A stretch of 64,000 nucleotides of DNA from Coriaria nepalensis (Eukaryota > Streptophyta > Magnoliopsida > Cucurbitales > Coriariaceae), in assembly GCA_027186245.1 (NCBI GenBank), contig CP114488.1, forward strand, positions 8,413,501-8,477,500. The letters run 5' to 3'. Position numbers and translations under genes: made by a program. Shown here piece by piece: positions 35,649 to 46,053 of this stretch. The stretch's first letter is position 1. Each line of letters begins with the position of its first letter. The notes beneath the pieces are model-generated. The model saw nothing but the letters and a program-made list of their open reading frames with translations. It searched no databases and was not told where the DNA came from.

Positions 35649-38511
35649 CTACTTTTTAACCACATACGCTCCCAATTTGGACAAGTTTGGTATCCAAAAC
35701 GATAGTCCGGTAGATCCAGTGACAAACATAAGACTTCCAGGATCCCATTTTACGACAGGAGGCTCCATATCAGTACTCATCCAGCTTGTGACCTGGTGTA
35801 AGCAATGTGAACACAAAGTGAACTGATCAGGCACAAGGGATTTTTGTTGCTACCAAAAAACCACCAGACTTTTGAGCCTATCTAGTGCGCTGTATCGACT
35901 TATTGAAGAACATTTTCTAATATTCCAGTTATTCTGAGTGGTGCGCTGAGTATGATGAGCTTAAATTGATCACTCGCACAATGCATAGAAAAGAAGTATG
36001 TTCAATCAAAGTAGATAGAAGCTTGAGGTAGCAAAAAGTATAAGAAAGAAGAGATCGAGGATGAATGAAGAAAAAGAAATAAAAGGAATATTGGAAGTGG
36101 AAGAGAGTAATGAAGTTGACTTATAATACCTCCTTCCCAGTCCGTAAGTTCCAACCATAGACACTACCACTGCCAGAACCTACCATATAAAGTGGATATA
36201 GTAGAGACACATTAATTTTCTTCTTTGGATAAGTTGAAAGTGTTTTGATTGTGTTGCGCTTTCTTTAAAGGAAAAAATGGTTAACCCATCCCCTCCCCTT
36301 ATTTAAGGTGGTGAAAAACAGGGAAGATTCTATGGTTACAATTGCTAGTCTGCTACCTTCAGTTCAATCCTTCTTTGCAAACTACTTCTCATCCAAAATC
36401 TGATAGCACTATTCTAACTTAAAGAGAGAGCATCCTGATAAATATTGAAGATTTACGTGAAGACAAGTATAGACTATGTAGTTTCTAATTTTCCATAAGC
36501 ATGTTTAACTCCATTAGAACAATGATGATGGAAAAACCAAACAGCAGTCTTGTAAGAAGCTATTTGTGAGCCGTGATAATTGAGGACGCCATAAAAATAG
36601 AAGTACTTGAGTTGGGCCTTGGATAATGTTGACAGAAATGGTGTGTTGCCTTTACATAGAATTTGAAGTATTTGATTGTAAAAATTGAAAATATAGGTAT
36701 AGGGTGGGTCTTTTTTCTATGAGGCGAGCAGGGCAGAAAGGGTAAAAAGTATGCTGTAAAGTATAATTGATACATGCATCCCAAAGGGCTTTCAATGCAT
36801 TTAAAGACAAATCTTGGTCACAGATGAACAAGATAATGTCCCAGAATTTCCAGCAAAGATTGCAAGAAAGGAATCGTTTCTCATAGTATTTACATGAGAA
36901 TTGGGTACGTCATATTTCCTATCCAACATCTTTAGGGATCAAAAAACCCAAAAAGACTTAAGTAAAAAACCAAAAAGGAAGAAGAGAGAATATGCATTAC
37001 TTGATACTAGGAAGTTTCCTTAAGGGCTAAAAGACGCCTCGAACGTGGAATTCCTTGAAACAGGTGTTACATTGTACGTGGAAAACTATATCAAAAGAGA
37101 TAATAGCATGTCAAAGTGATAAAGACTGCTTAGAAAAGCTATCAATGGAGAGAACAACTCACAAGTGTGCCACGGAATGAATCAAGCACATGAATATGTC
37201 CACTCATAGTGGTTAAAAGCACTAGTCTCCCATCATTACTGAACTTCACAACATTTGCATCAGATATATCTTCCCCGACAGAGAAGATATCAAAAGGACC
37301 CTAAAAGAACACCAAAAAAATTCACCCCATCCGCACATTTAACAAATCAAATTCATAGAAGAAAAGTTAACACGAGTTGGTATATTTTAGAATTGATCTA
37401 CTGTCAACCTTCTCATACTTGCAAGCATCAAACGTTCTTATGTAACCTCCAAAGGCAATTGCAAATATCAGACCCTGTTCATCATATGTGGTAGCTGGTC
37501 TTCCTTGTACACATAAAAGACCCTAGAAAAGTGCTATATTATAAATAAAGTCAGGAGCGAAACTTTTGAACCGTTTAATGATACCAAAAGGTAGTATGTT
37601 TATGCCAATGCATCCACCTGACACTTCTCAGCCCGTTGATCCCAAAGTAAAACAGTTCGATCAAGAGAGCCAGAGATGAAGCATTCATTGTGAGAGCACA
37701 AGCTAAGTGAAACAACCCTAGAAAAAGGAAACAGAAATTCCTGTTTTACAACAGATAAAGAATAAGTTGAGAAGCAACCACGCAAGAGTGAAGCTAGTGT
37801 CTATTGCGTCAAGGACCAAACCGAACCTGTCATGGTGACCTTTAAAGTACTGTAAATATTTGTTGTCGTTCAAGGCGAGAAACCGGAGGGATTCTGCATC
37901 AATCGACAATATAAATCACTGTCTCAAAATACCTATGTCCAAATTTAAGTGTTGCTCGAAAGTATACATACCGTCCCATCCATTTTTCGAAGAGTATATC
38001 ACCGTTGTTGGATGCAAAGTGCAGCAAACTAGATCAATCCCATATTTGTTTGCTGTTAATTGTCTTCAAACATCTATAAAACAGAAGAATTATAAGATAG
38101 TTAATCAAGTTGGGAATGAATTAAAAAGAAGAGAATATGAAATTTAAAAAAGATGGAGAGAGGGATTACGTTGTGCTGGCAACATCATATAGACGAATGG
38201 ATTCATCATCACTTGCAGTCACCAGATAACATAATGTTCTATGAAAATCCATTGAGCTGATCCTACCATTCTGTTATTAAAAAATTAAGGAAAAATAAAT
38301 AAAATAAACAAAATACTCAGCTTAAAATTTCACTTTCTTCAGTCAAACCTTCTCTATTAAATCTTTAGCACAGAACACAAAAAGGAAGCGGGAGAGAGTT
38401 AAGAAAAATCACGTAATCTCTGAATGTCATGCCAACTTCCATGCTCTGAAAAATTTCTTCACTGAGCTCCAAGGAAACCTTATCCTCCCTTTCTGGTAAT
38501 GCCAGGGGCAT
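35649..38511 (-). pseudogene. SWD2/WDR82-like WD40 gene with two disabling lesions
   Basis: Relative of the WD40 subunit of COMPASS H3K4 methyltransferase and of cleavage/polyadenylation complexes (Arabidopsis S2La/S2Lb). Ten exons with canonical borders: 38511-38413, 38270-38170, 38073-37972, 37893-37827, 37717-37618, 37522-37409, 37300-37163, 37085-37001, 36179-36130, 35792-35649. WD signatures are clear: SMDFHRTLCYLVTASDDESI, VVSLSLCSHNECFISGSLDR, GLIFAIAFGGYIRTFDA, VVKFSNDGRLVLLTTMSGHI, PPVVKWDPGSLMFVTGS. Lesion 1: exon 3 is 102 nt instead of a phase-consistent 101, an extra base near 38050 (NSK then a shifted frame before YGIDLVC), which leads to a TGA. Lesion 2: exon 8 has an in-frame TAA at 37020-37022 (ASFSP-stop-GNFLVS) where family members have a sense codon. 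Splice sites are intact, so inactivation is recent, or sequence errors exist. Confidence 0.85.
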
Positions 38512-39345
38512 AGAGCAGGCAAAGAGGAAAATCTCAGCAATAGAATAAAGGAAGAGGAAGAAGTTCCTAACCTCCCATTAATGGCTACCTCTCTGTAACT
38601 CTAAAAATTGAGACTTTTCCTCAAGAGTGAAGGTTGATTGGGCAAAACCGTGGAAACCCTAGCGACGCTTGAGGACGACGACTTCAACCGCCGTAAATAG
38701 CAGCGCGAGCTGGGAATATTGGATGATTGGCGGGAGAGTCCATTTGGCGGTTAGGACCGGCATTGTATTTCATGGACCCAATCTTCTCGGCTCATTATTT
38801 TGGACCCGACAATAGAACATACTTCTGAAGGCCAAAGGAGAAATTAGAATTAAGCCCTAAATTATAAGAAAACTAGGATTTATCCCCTAACTTTAAGATA
38901 ATGAGTAATGACCTCCTTATAATAAAGTTAAATAAAAAGTTAAATATGAAAAATACACCGGCTTTTTGGAAATTTTATTTAGGAATAGTAATAGGGAAAT
39001 TAAAATTAGACAAAATTCAAATAAAATGAAGTGGAATAGCAATTATACATACAAATCACTAAATTGATAAATTAATAAATAATGAGAAAAATAAACGTGA
39101 GAAAAAAAAAAGTAATACGAAAATTGAAGAAAAATTAAATTAAATTGAAAGGACAAAATTAAATCACCAAAAGCGTTTTATTAATACAATAGAAAAATTC
39201 AAACAAAAGGAAAGAAAACCAAAAATAAGTTTACTTTTTTTTTTTTTTTAATGAAATATAAGTTAGTGGAAACTAGGGGATCAAATACAAGAAAAAAAAT
39301 AGTGTAATAATAAGATCAAACATAGATCCTATATTTCTTAGCGAG
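38512..39345. other. Intergenic
   Basis: Upstream of the WD40 pseudogene; 38690-38780 is relatively GC-rich and probably held its promoter. 38840-39310 is A-rich low complexity. No gene is seen. Confidence 0.4.
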
Positions 39346-39815
39346 CGAATCCTCTTTCTCCTTGGTCCACACAGACAAAATGTAGGATAGGTACCAATTA
39401 CCTTCTTCGTAGTAGTGAAATGAAAGCTATATGCATTGAAGTAGTCTCTCATTCACGTAAGAAAAGAGAATCAGGGATGCTTCACTGCCTTCCTTGTCTA
39501 AATCCCATTGTAAATGTAAGAGGAGGCTCCATCATGGGTCTTTGAGGCTATGAGCAAGAACCACATTCCTAAAGGTATACCCGAAAGGCAGCAAGGCAGT
39601 ACTTTCTCTAGAATGGGTCAATCAATCAGAAGTAGCGGCAGCAAGTAAGGTTTTGATATAGTCTAGTAAGGTTTAGAACCGGGTTTTTCTTAAAATGGAT
39701 AGGCGGCGGTCATTGATCTGACTGAAGCAACTTTGTTCCCAAAATGCACTTCTTGAAAAGCTCTTGGCTTAGTTTCGGCTGATTGATGTAAGCGCCCAAC
39801 AGAAAGGGAGATTAA
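39346..39815. other. Possible organelle-derived insert
   Basis: About 470 bases with visibly higher GC and no homopolymer or AT-repeat texture, unlike both flanks. Phrases such as GAATGGGTCAATCAATCAGA and GTAGCGGCAGCAAGTAAGG resemble plant mitochondrial intergenic DNA in style. No coding sequence is recognised. This is pattern impression, not an alignment. Confidence 0.3.
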
Positions 39816-39989
39816 TTTACACACCCATTTCAAATTTAACCTCTCTCTATATATATATGCATTCGATCTTACAAGCATTGACAAGCAATGATTTCCAAAC
39901 CAAATTTCAAACAACAGAAACCAAAGAAGAAGAAACTAGGCATATTTATATGCTCTCTACGTTAAAAAAATAGTCCAAATCAAATGAAA

Positions 39990-40352
39990 TTATATAGCAT
40001 GATCATGGTATTGAGCAGAAGAGTCGACACAGTTATCATCGGATGAAGCCGTTTTCTTGATAAACTCGATGCAATCAGCAACTGCTTGGTTATGATGATC
40101 AGGATTGTGCGGATAGCATCGTGTTTTGAAAGCCTCAGAGGAAGATGATGATGAAGACGGTGATGATGATTTGGATAATGCAGATAACATGATCAACCGG
40201 AAAACCACGGCTCGGAACCTCTCAAGAAGAGTAATCGGAGTTAAAGATTTGTTTTTAGTGGTGGTGGTGGAGGTGGAGGAGGCTAATCTAGGAACGCATA
40301 AGTATTGGGTTTTCATTTTTCTGGATTTTCTAGCTTTGAAGGGTGTCTCCAT
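39990..40352 (-). CDS. Small conserved-looking plant protein, unknown function
   Basis: Single-exon 120-aa protein starting METPFKARKSRKMKTQYLCV. I place the start at 40352, with a TATATAG-type box about 45 bases upstream (near 40395), rather than at the upstream in-frame ATG at 40406. The protein has a basic N-terminus, a Thr/Ser run, then SLTPITLLERFRAVVFRLIM-LSALSKSS, a short amphipathic or hydrophobic helix that looks like the conserved core. A Ser run and a C-terminal part with HHNQAVADCIEFIKKTASSD follow. Several small plant elicitor- or stress-induced proteins share an FR..VFRLIMLSAL-like core. I recognise that resemblance only loosely and assign no function. There is no signal peptide. 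Confidence 0.65.
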   Translation of the reverse strand: METPFKARKSRKMKTQYLCVPRLASSTSTTTTKNKSLTPITLLERFRAVVFRLIMLSALSKSSSPSSSSSSSEAFKTRCYPHNPDHHNQAVADCIEFIKKTASSDDNCVDSSAQYHDHAI

Positions 40353-40406
40353 GGTTATATAATTTTGTGTAATTTTGTAGGAGAATCTATATTCTATATA
40401 AGACAA

Positions 40407-41595
40407 TAGCGTACTTGGTTGGACATGTGGTCACTAGCTCATTACCGTAGTTTTAAGTGGTTTTTTTTTTTTTTTCGCGGACAAAAAAAAAAGTTTGATT
40501 GGGCACCAAATCAGTAGAAAAACATTACTTGGGAGGCGTATTATCTGCATCATGAATATGTATTTATGTTTCGGTTTTTGAATATTCATATAGAGGCATA
40601 GAACCTGGAAACGTTTGATTCTTGTGTATCATAATATGGTTGCAGGAAATCAATGCTGGATACATATCATATATTATATGTTATTATATATGTTATATAC
40701 TTATAAATAATAGGTGTAGTGAAAACTGGACCATGCATGCTGGCTGTTACGGGTTCGATGGCAGTAAAACGACGAAGATTTTGAGGAATTAATCATTTTA
40801 TTTGATTGATGAGAATTTCTCAAGTAGATTTTCATATTTACGAAAATTAATTGGTAATCTTGCTTATTTAGTCTATGTCGTTTTGATTCTTAAAAAAAGT
40901 AAAACTTGATCCTTGTATTGTACATAACTTGGTTTAGTACTTGACCACTTCAATTGAACTAAGTGGTAAAATACCAATAAAATTACTATCATAGCATATG
41001 AATACGTGATTTGAGTTACACAGGACGTGCCTAATGAGGATATATAGGAGTGTAAAAAATATCATCTCACGTTTTAAAAATTCATCCATAAAATAGTTGA
41101 CCTCTATACCTATTGCCAATTGATTTTCATATATGCAAACTCCTATTGGCTATGCATTACATGTGTAGTGTAGGGCACATGGGTGAATAAGATTGAGCCA
41201 TGCATGTTTAGTTGTTTACTATATATTTAATATTCCCTATTGCTACTTATATTTTGTGTTGTGTTGTGTTGTGTTGTGTTGTGTTGTGTTGTGTTGGACC
41301 ATTTGGGCTTCTCACATGCCTGCATGTGCGCCCGCCGCGCACTTCTACTCGTCAAAGGGTCAATTTACAAATACTCAAAAAAAAAAAATTAATTAAAAAA
41401 ATAAAAAAGGACATATACGGCTAGATGCATGAAATAAGGCCCGACCCGCCTTTAAACATGTAAAGATCAAAACTACATTTGGGCCCAATTTGCTTCAACA
41501 GATCATCAAAATATGCAGCAAGGCCCAAAATGGGGCTTCCTTCACAGTTTGTGGACAGACATGGTATCAAAGGCTGGATAAAAAACAAGGATGTC
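40407..41595. other. Intergenic
   Basis: No gene recognised. It contains the poly-T at 40462-40475, a (GTGTT)8 array at 41256-41295 and an A-rich run at 41379-41408. Confidence 0.45.
41256..41295 (+). repeat. (GTGTT)8 pentanucleotide array
   Basis: Eight exact copies of GTGTT followed by GGACC. A simple microsatellite; the open frames over it are low-complexity Cys/Val. Confidence 0.95.
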
Positions 41596-41599
41596 TTTC

Positions 41600-41985
41600 T
41601 CTTTCCCCTCTTAACTGAAGTAGTAGAAATAGTAGTAGTTGTTGTTTCAGCTGCTTCTCAAGCTCATCTCTAGACATGATAACTTGAGCCCTGGATGTAG
41701 GGTAAAGCTCACCGATCTATTTCTCTGATTATCATGTGTTTTTTCGATTAACTTTATATCTTCCATAATCTCATGAACATGATTATTAGTATTAATATTA
41801 TGATCGTGATCATCATCAACTTGTTGGTTGTGAAATTCTGCAGCACATTTCAGTTTATGGAGCTCAGTCTTGCTCTGATCTAGCTCTTCTCTAACGGATG
41901 TTATGCGGTATGCCATTAAATTGTTTCCGGCTTTAGCTTTCTCGACGCCTTAAGCTCCTCCATTATGCCACCTATTTCACCATCA
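41600..41985 (-). pseudogene. WEB-family protein relic
   Basis: Minus-strand blocks match the C-terminal half of small plant WEB-family coiled-coil proteins: GEIGGIMEELKAS, then a one-base shift, KAKAGNNLMAYRITSVREEL with DQSKTELHKLK, then EIMEDIKLIEKT, RSVSFTLHP, a second shift, and SRAQVIMSRDELEKQLKQQ. The normal family has these in one frame. No N-terminal WEB segment (the usual ID-SPPF-SVKEAV motif) is seen upstream. Two frameshifts and a missing front make it a pseudogene, unless the assembly has errors. Confidence 0.65.
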
Positions 41986-42532
41986 TGTCCAATTTCATTT
42001 CCCCCTCTTCACCTTGTTTTCTCTACCATATACTAATATTATACAGCAAAGCATGTGTATGAGCTTGTTGACAAGATCTGGGGAGCTAAAAGGTCATGAA
42101 GTGTGGCGGCTGCTCCATGTTGATTGTTCTCCCTCCATTGCTCTCTCCTACAAGAAAGGCTTTGTAATTAAACCGGTGTTTTTTTATGCAACTCATACTC
42201 GTTTTCTTTGCGTCCACTCTTCACTAGAGTTTTTTAAGCAGCTAATAATATGTAATTAGTAAACCCCCCCCCCCCCCCTTCCCTGAGGGCCCCCCTCTCT
42301 CTCTGTCTTATCTATAAAAATCGTAGTTTTTATTGCAGAACATTACTGATCAAAACATTACAAACATAGGATCCAATTTCATCTTCATCAATGAAAAGTT
42401 GCAGAACAAAAAACTAAATGGTACTAGTAAGAATATAACAAGAAATGAAAACCCAAAAGTGGGTGTCAAGAATGACAACCCTTCCCATACAGACGCATCA
42501 ATTAGAGAGTTCCTTCTTCTTTTTCATGTTCA
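41986..42532. other. Intergenic with poly-C tract
   Basis: A run of 15 cytosines at 42264-42278 is followed by CCCTGAGGGCCC and a CT-rich stretch (42291-42307). The rest (42310-42532) is probably the 3' UTR of the acidic-protein gene at 42533. No other gene is seen. Confidence 0.55.
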
Positions 42533-43851
42533 TCAACCTCTAGAATCTTCTTCTTCGATAGGAAAACGCAGGTGCTTTCCCTTGGGAGTAGGAAGTCCCT
42601 TCAATCTAACCACATTTGGTGAAGCTTGTTCTTCTTCCACAAGTTCATCATCACTGTTGTAAACAAATCTTATATGCTTTCCTTCAAATTTCACAGACTT
42701 CTTGTTAGTCATGCTAATCCTGCTTATCCCTTCACACAGATCATCCACATCAAATCCTCTCGTCTCTTCGCCTCCCTCTTCCTCATCATAGATATCATAG
42801 TCTTCTTCTTCAATCTCTTCTTCCTCTTCTTCTTCTCCATCATGGATACAACTGCTACTTGCATTCACCTGAATAGACCAAACCGAAGCATCATCCTCAT
42901 CAGGGTTTGATCTTAACGCCAGCTTCTCTCCTTGGTAAGTCAATACAGAAGAGCATTCTGATGAATTGGACGTCTCGGATTTCTCAGAGAAATCAAGCAG
43001 TAAGGATCTTGTTATTGGAATTGATTCAGACTCAACATTACTCTCTTCTTCTTGCTTCTTCTTCCCTTCAAATATATCACTCACTAACTGCATAAAAACT
43101 AAAAGTCAAAAACTTTGACCCAACCCAAATGAAATTTCCAACCCCTAAACCCTAAATTAGCAAGATAATTAATAAATACAAAAAATTGAAATCAGACCTG
43201 AGAAATCAACTGTTCTTCGATCATAGGAGAAGGTGCGATTGCAGGGCTTACACCAGAAAGATTCGAGATCTGTGGAGTATTTGCCGGAGTCGGAGCAAGA
43301 ATTCCAGCCGGGGAGTTGACAAAACCATGCAGATGAAGAAAAGAGCAGTGGGTTTCCATGGAGGAGAGTTTAGAAAGCACGGCTTCTTCTTCCACTTTCT
43401 GTAAGAGGTTCTTGACTTGACCCCTAAGCAAGTCCTCCCCTGAGCCGGGAGTAGAAGCAGCACCGTTCTTGATTCGGAAGCTTCTCTGCTTTACAATGGA
43501 CGATAATGGCGTCTCTAGACTTCCCATTGCTAGCCCTACAATGGGCGAATCGTTCGTTATATCGATAAGAGCAGATCGATCTTGTTGTTGTTGTTTCGGA
43601 TTGGTATTGTTCATCTGTCTTGATTTCGAAAGAATCTTCTCGGAATCTTCAACCTTCCCTGAAACAGATATTAAGTAGGATTCCTTCATTTACATATATA
43701 TAGATTTTCAAATGAAAAGAAATAGAAAGAATGCGAAAGAAAAGGGTTTTTCTTTTTCCGGTTACTTACTTGAGATGGGAATGCTGTTATTGCTGTTGTT
43801 AATTAGAGCCTGAGATCTTGTGACTCTTCTTGTTGATGATGGGGTCTCCAT
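42533..43851 (-). CDS. Acidic plant-specific protein (At3g03130/At5g17160-like)
   Basis: Conserved plant protein of undetermined function. Exons 43851-43770, 43658-43198 and 43087-42533 (365 aa); donors GTAAGT and GTCTGA, phases agree. The start METPSSTRRVTRSQALIN is the family's typical N-terminus. A second signature, RSALIDITNDSPIVGLAMGS, follows. Then come LRGQVKNLLQKVEEEAVLSK and a Pro-rich PAGILAPTPANTPQI. Next is a long Glu/Asp tract in exon 3 (HDGEEEEEEEIEEEDYDIYD). The conserved C-terminus is KSVKFEGKHIRFVYNSDDEL ... LKGLPTPKGKHLRFPIEEED. No catalytic domain, signal or membrane segment. TP motifs suggest possible CDK phosphorylation (inference). The ATG at 43689 seen in intron-read-through is not the start. 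Confidence 0.88.
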
Positions 43852-44861
43852 GATCGGAATCTGATCGGAAGTGAGTTTCCTGATAGAATTGTTCTGGCTG
43901 GAGAAGAAAGGAATGACAGGGCAGAGAGAAATGGAGAGCGATAACAGAAAGGAATAGAGAGAAAGTAGAGATGGTAATTTTGGGAAAATAATGCGAGAGT
44001 GGGGTTTTATAAAGTAGAGGTGGTTTGCCTGATAAGGGAACGGTAATATGACCGTTGGAGCGGCGCTGGCACTTCGAGATTATTCATTTATTTGTAAATC
44101 TGCTTGGAAAACTAGCCGTTAGGGTTTTATTACTTTTTGAATTTTACTACTGGTTGGCATCCAGTTCTCTCCTCTTTGCAGTTTGGTTTATTATTTTAAT
44201 TATTAATTCATTATCCCTCTCTTCATCGTTCAAGCTTGTTTTTCTTCTTAGTTATTGAATTATAGTGGCTACGATAATAACACAAATTATAAGTTCGCTA
44301 TCCATTTCGTTGAAGTAGATTTGACAAATTTAGTAGATAGCATATTTTTATGTTTTCTCTATTTGCAGTGGGTTCATTAACATACTGCTAAGTGAGATTT
44401 GACATCAACAAGTTGGCTTCCAACTATGAAGAACACCGATTTCCCTTAGTGATCTAATTCACATAGACAAGCCATACCAAGAAAAGTAGCAAGGATTCTT
44501 TTTTGCCATGGACGGGGGGGGCTGCTCTACCTAATTTGACCAAGGAGTCGTATGCTCAATTATAAATTATTGAATTTTATTTCAAATAATAAATTTACAT
44601 CCGAAAACTAAAAAAACTTAAGATTTAAGTGTGAATTTTGACTTTGACTGAAAAATGGATGACATAAAATGCAAAGTGGGCATATCAGCAAACTCAATTT
44701 AAGATTTTGATTTTACTTACGTTTTTACCGATCTGGTAATATTTTATTATAAATTACCCTATCAATTTTAATGTCTTTTATTTTTACCTACCATCCCGAC
44801 ACAAGTTTGGGGTTCTAATCTATATTTTTTTCGATCAGTATATATAGATAAGAATCATTGG

Positions 44862-44907
44862 ATTAGACTTATTTTAATCCAATGATTAGACTTATTTTAA
44901 TCCAATG
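44862..44907. repeat. 23-bp tandem duplication over an inverted repeat
   Basis: The unit ATTAGACTTATTTTAATCCA-ATG occurs at 44862-44884 and again at 44885-44907 without mismatch. The first copy also forms a hairpin with its flank: CATTGGATTA (44856-44865) and TAATCCAATG (44875-44884), a 9-base loop. Confidence 0.9.
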
Positions 44908-45558
44908 ATTAGAATAATTAAAATGTAGATTAAATTTATGTATTATTCATGTAAGAGTTTTTAAGTTTCTAAAAATTCACGTCAATAAGTACTATTATAT
45001 GTATTTAATTATAATCTAACGGTTGGAAAATGACATAGATATCTAATTTACGTATTATATAGATTAAATATCTCAATCGCCACTCAATTATTGACTTTTT
45101 TTAAAAAATTTTATTACACTTTTTTTCTTAAAAAAAGAAAAAAAAAATCATCACACTCTCTTATCTAAGGATATGCAAAAGGCGAATAGCAGATATCTAT
45201 ATATATTATATATGTCATAAATTTAAACGGGTGAATCTCTGTCTATCCCATTTAGGATAAATTGATATCCGTCCCATTCGCTCGGGTAAGGAAAGGGTGG
45301 ATATCTGCTCTGCCCAATTTTTTTTGGGAAAATAAATGAGTTTTATTTATTTTTTAATGAAAAAAAATTGGATTTGCCCTCTATAAAATTAGAATAAAAT
45401 TAGTCGTTTTATCTACCATGCCATCGTGTAGATTAGACGATTATAGAGGATATCAGATAACTTGCAAATCTCTAAGCTTATCACCTTTACAAGCACTTAG
45501 GCACCACATTGATGTCACCTCTACCACTACTCAAGCACCACCATTAGGGCCACTACAC

Positions 45559-46053
45559 TAGAGGTGACAATTTGTACTGGCGCGACACAACTCAGCTTGG
45601 GCACATCACATATATAGTAATAGGCCATAAACATGACATGTTCGGCCCATGTAGTGCTCAGCCCGTGAGCCCGTTTTTTGGAATCGGACATTCAAAAATC
45701 ATACTCAGTCATTTCTCACTTCATAACCACATAGGCTAGTAGAATAGCAGTTATGATACTCGATGGGTCGAAATAAACTAGAAATTATGATACTCGATGG
45801 AGCCTTCGGCCCGTTGAGTAAACAAGAAATTATGAGTTGATGAGACTTTCAACTCGTCGAGTATCATAACTAATAGTCTATGAAATTAGTAATGATTGAC
45901 TCTTATTCAAAGAAATTAAATTGTTAATGTATTAAAAATTAGTACCATTAAAATAAATAGATTATTTTACTACATATGCCAGTGCTCATATCATATTTTT
46001 ATCGTGTCGTGCTATGCGTGCTCATACCAGCCTGGCCCATTTTACAACTTCTA
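45559..46053. mobile_element. Possible non-autonomous dispersed element
   Basis: A GC-richer block begins TAGAGGTGACAA (45559) and ends TTACAACTTCTA (46053). The ends are imperfect inverted repeats (8 of 12 matches). Just inside each end are GGCCC-rich words (GGCGCGACACAACTC; CAGCCTGGCCCAT) of a type common at ends of dispersed plant repeats. Internally, GAAATTATGATACTCGATGG-like words repeat at 45750-45800 and, inverted, at 45845-45870. No transposase and no target-site duplication are visible. Confidence 0.35.
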
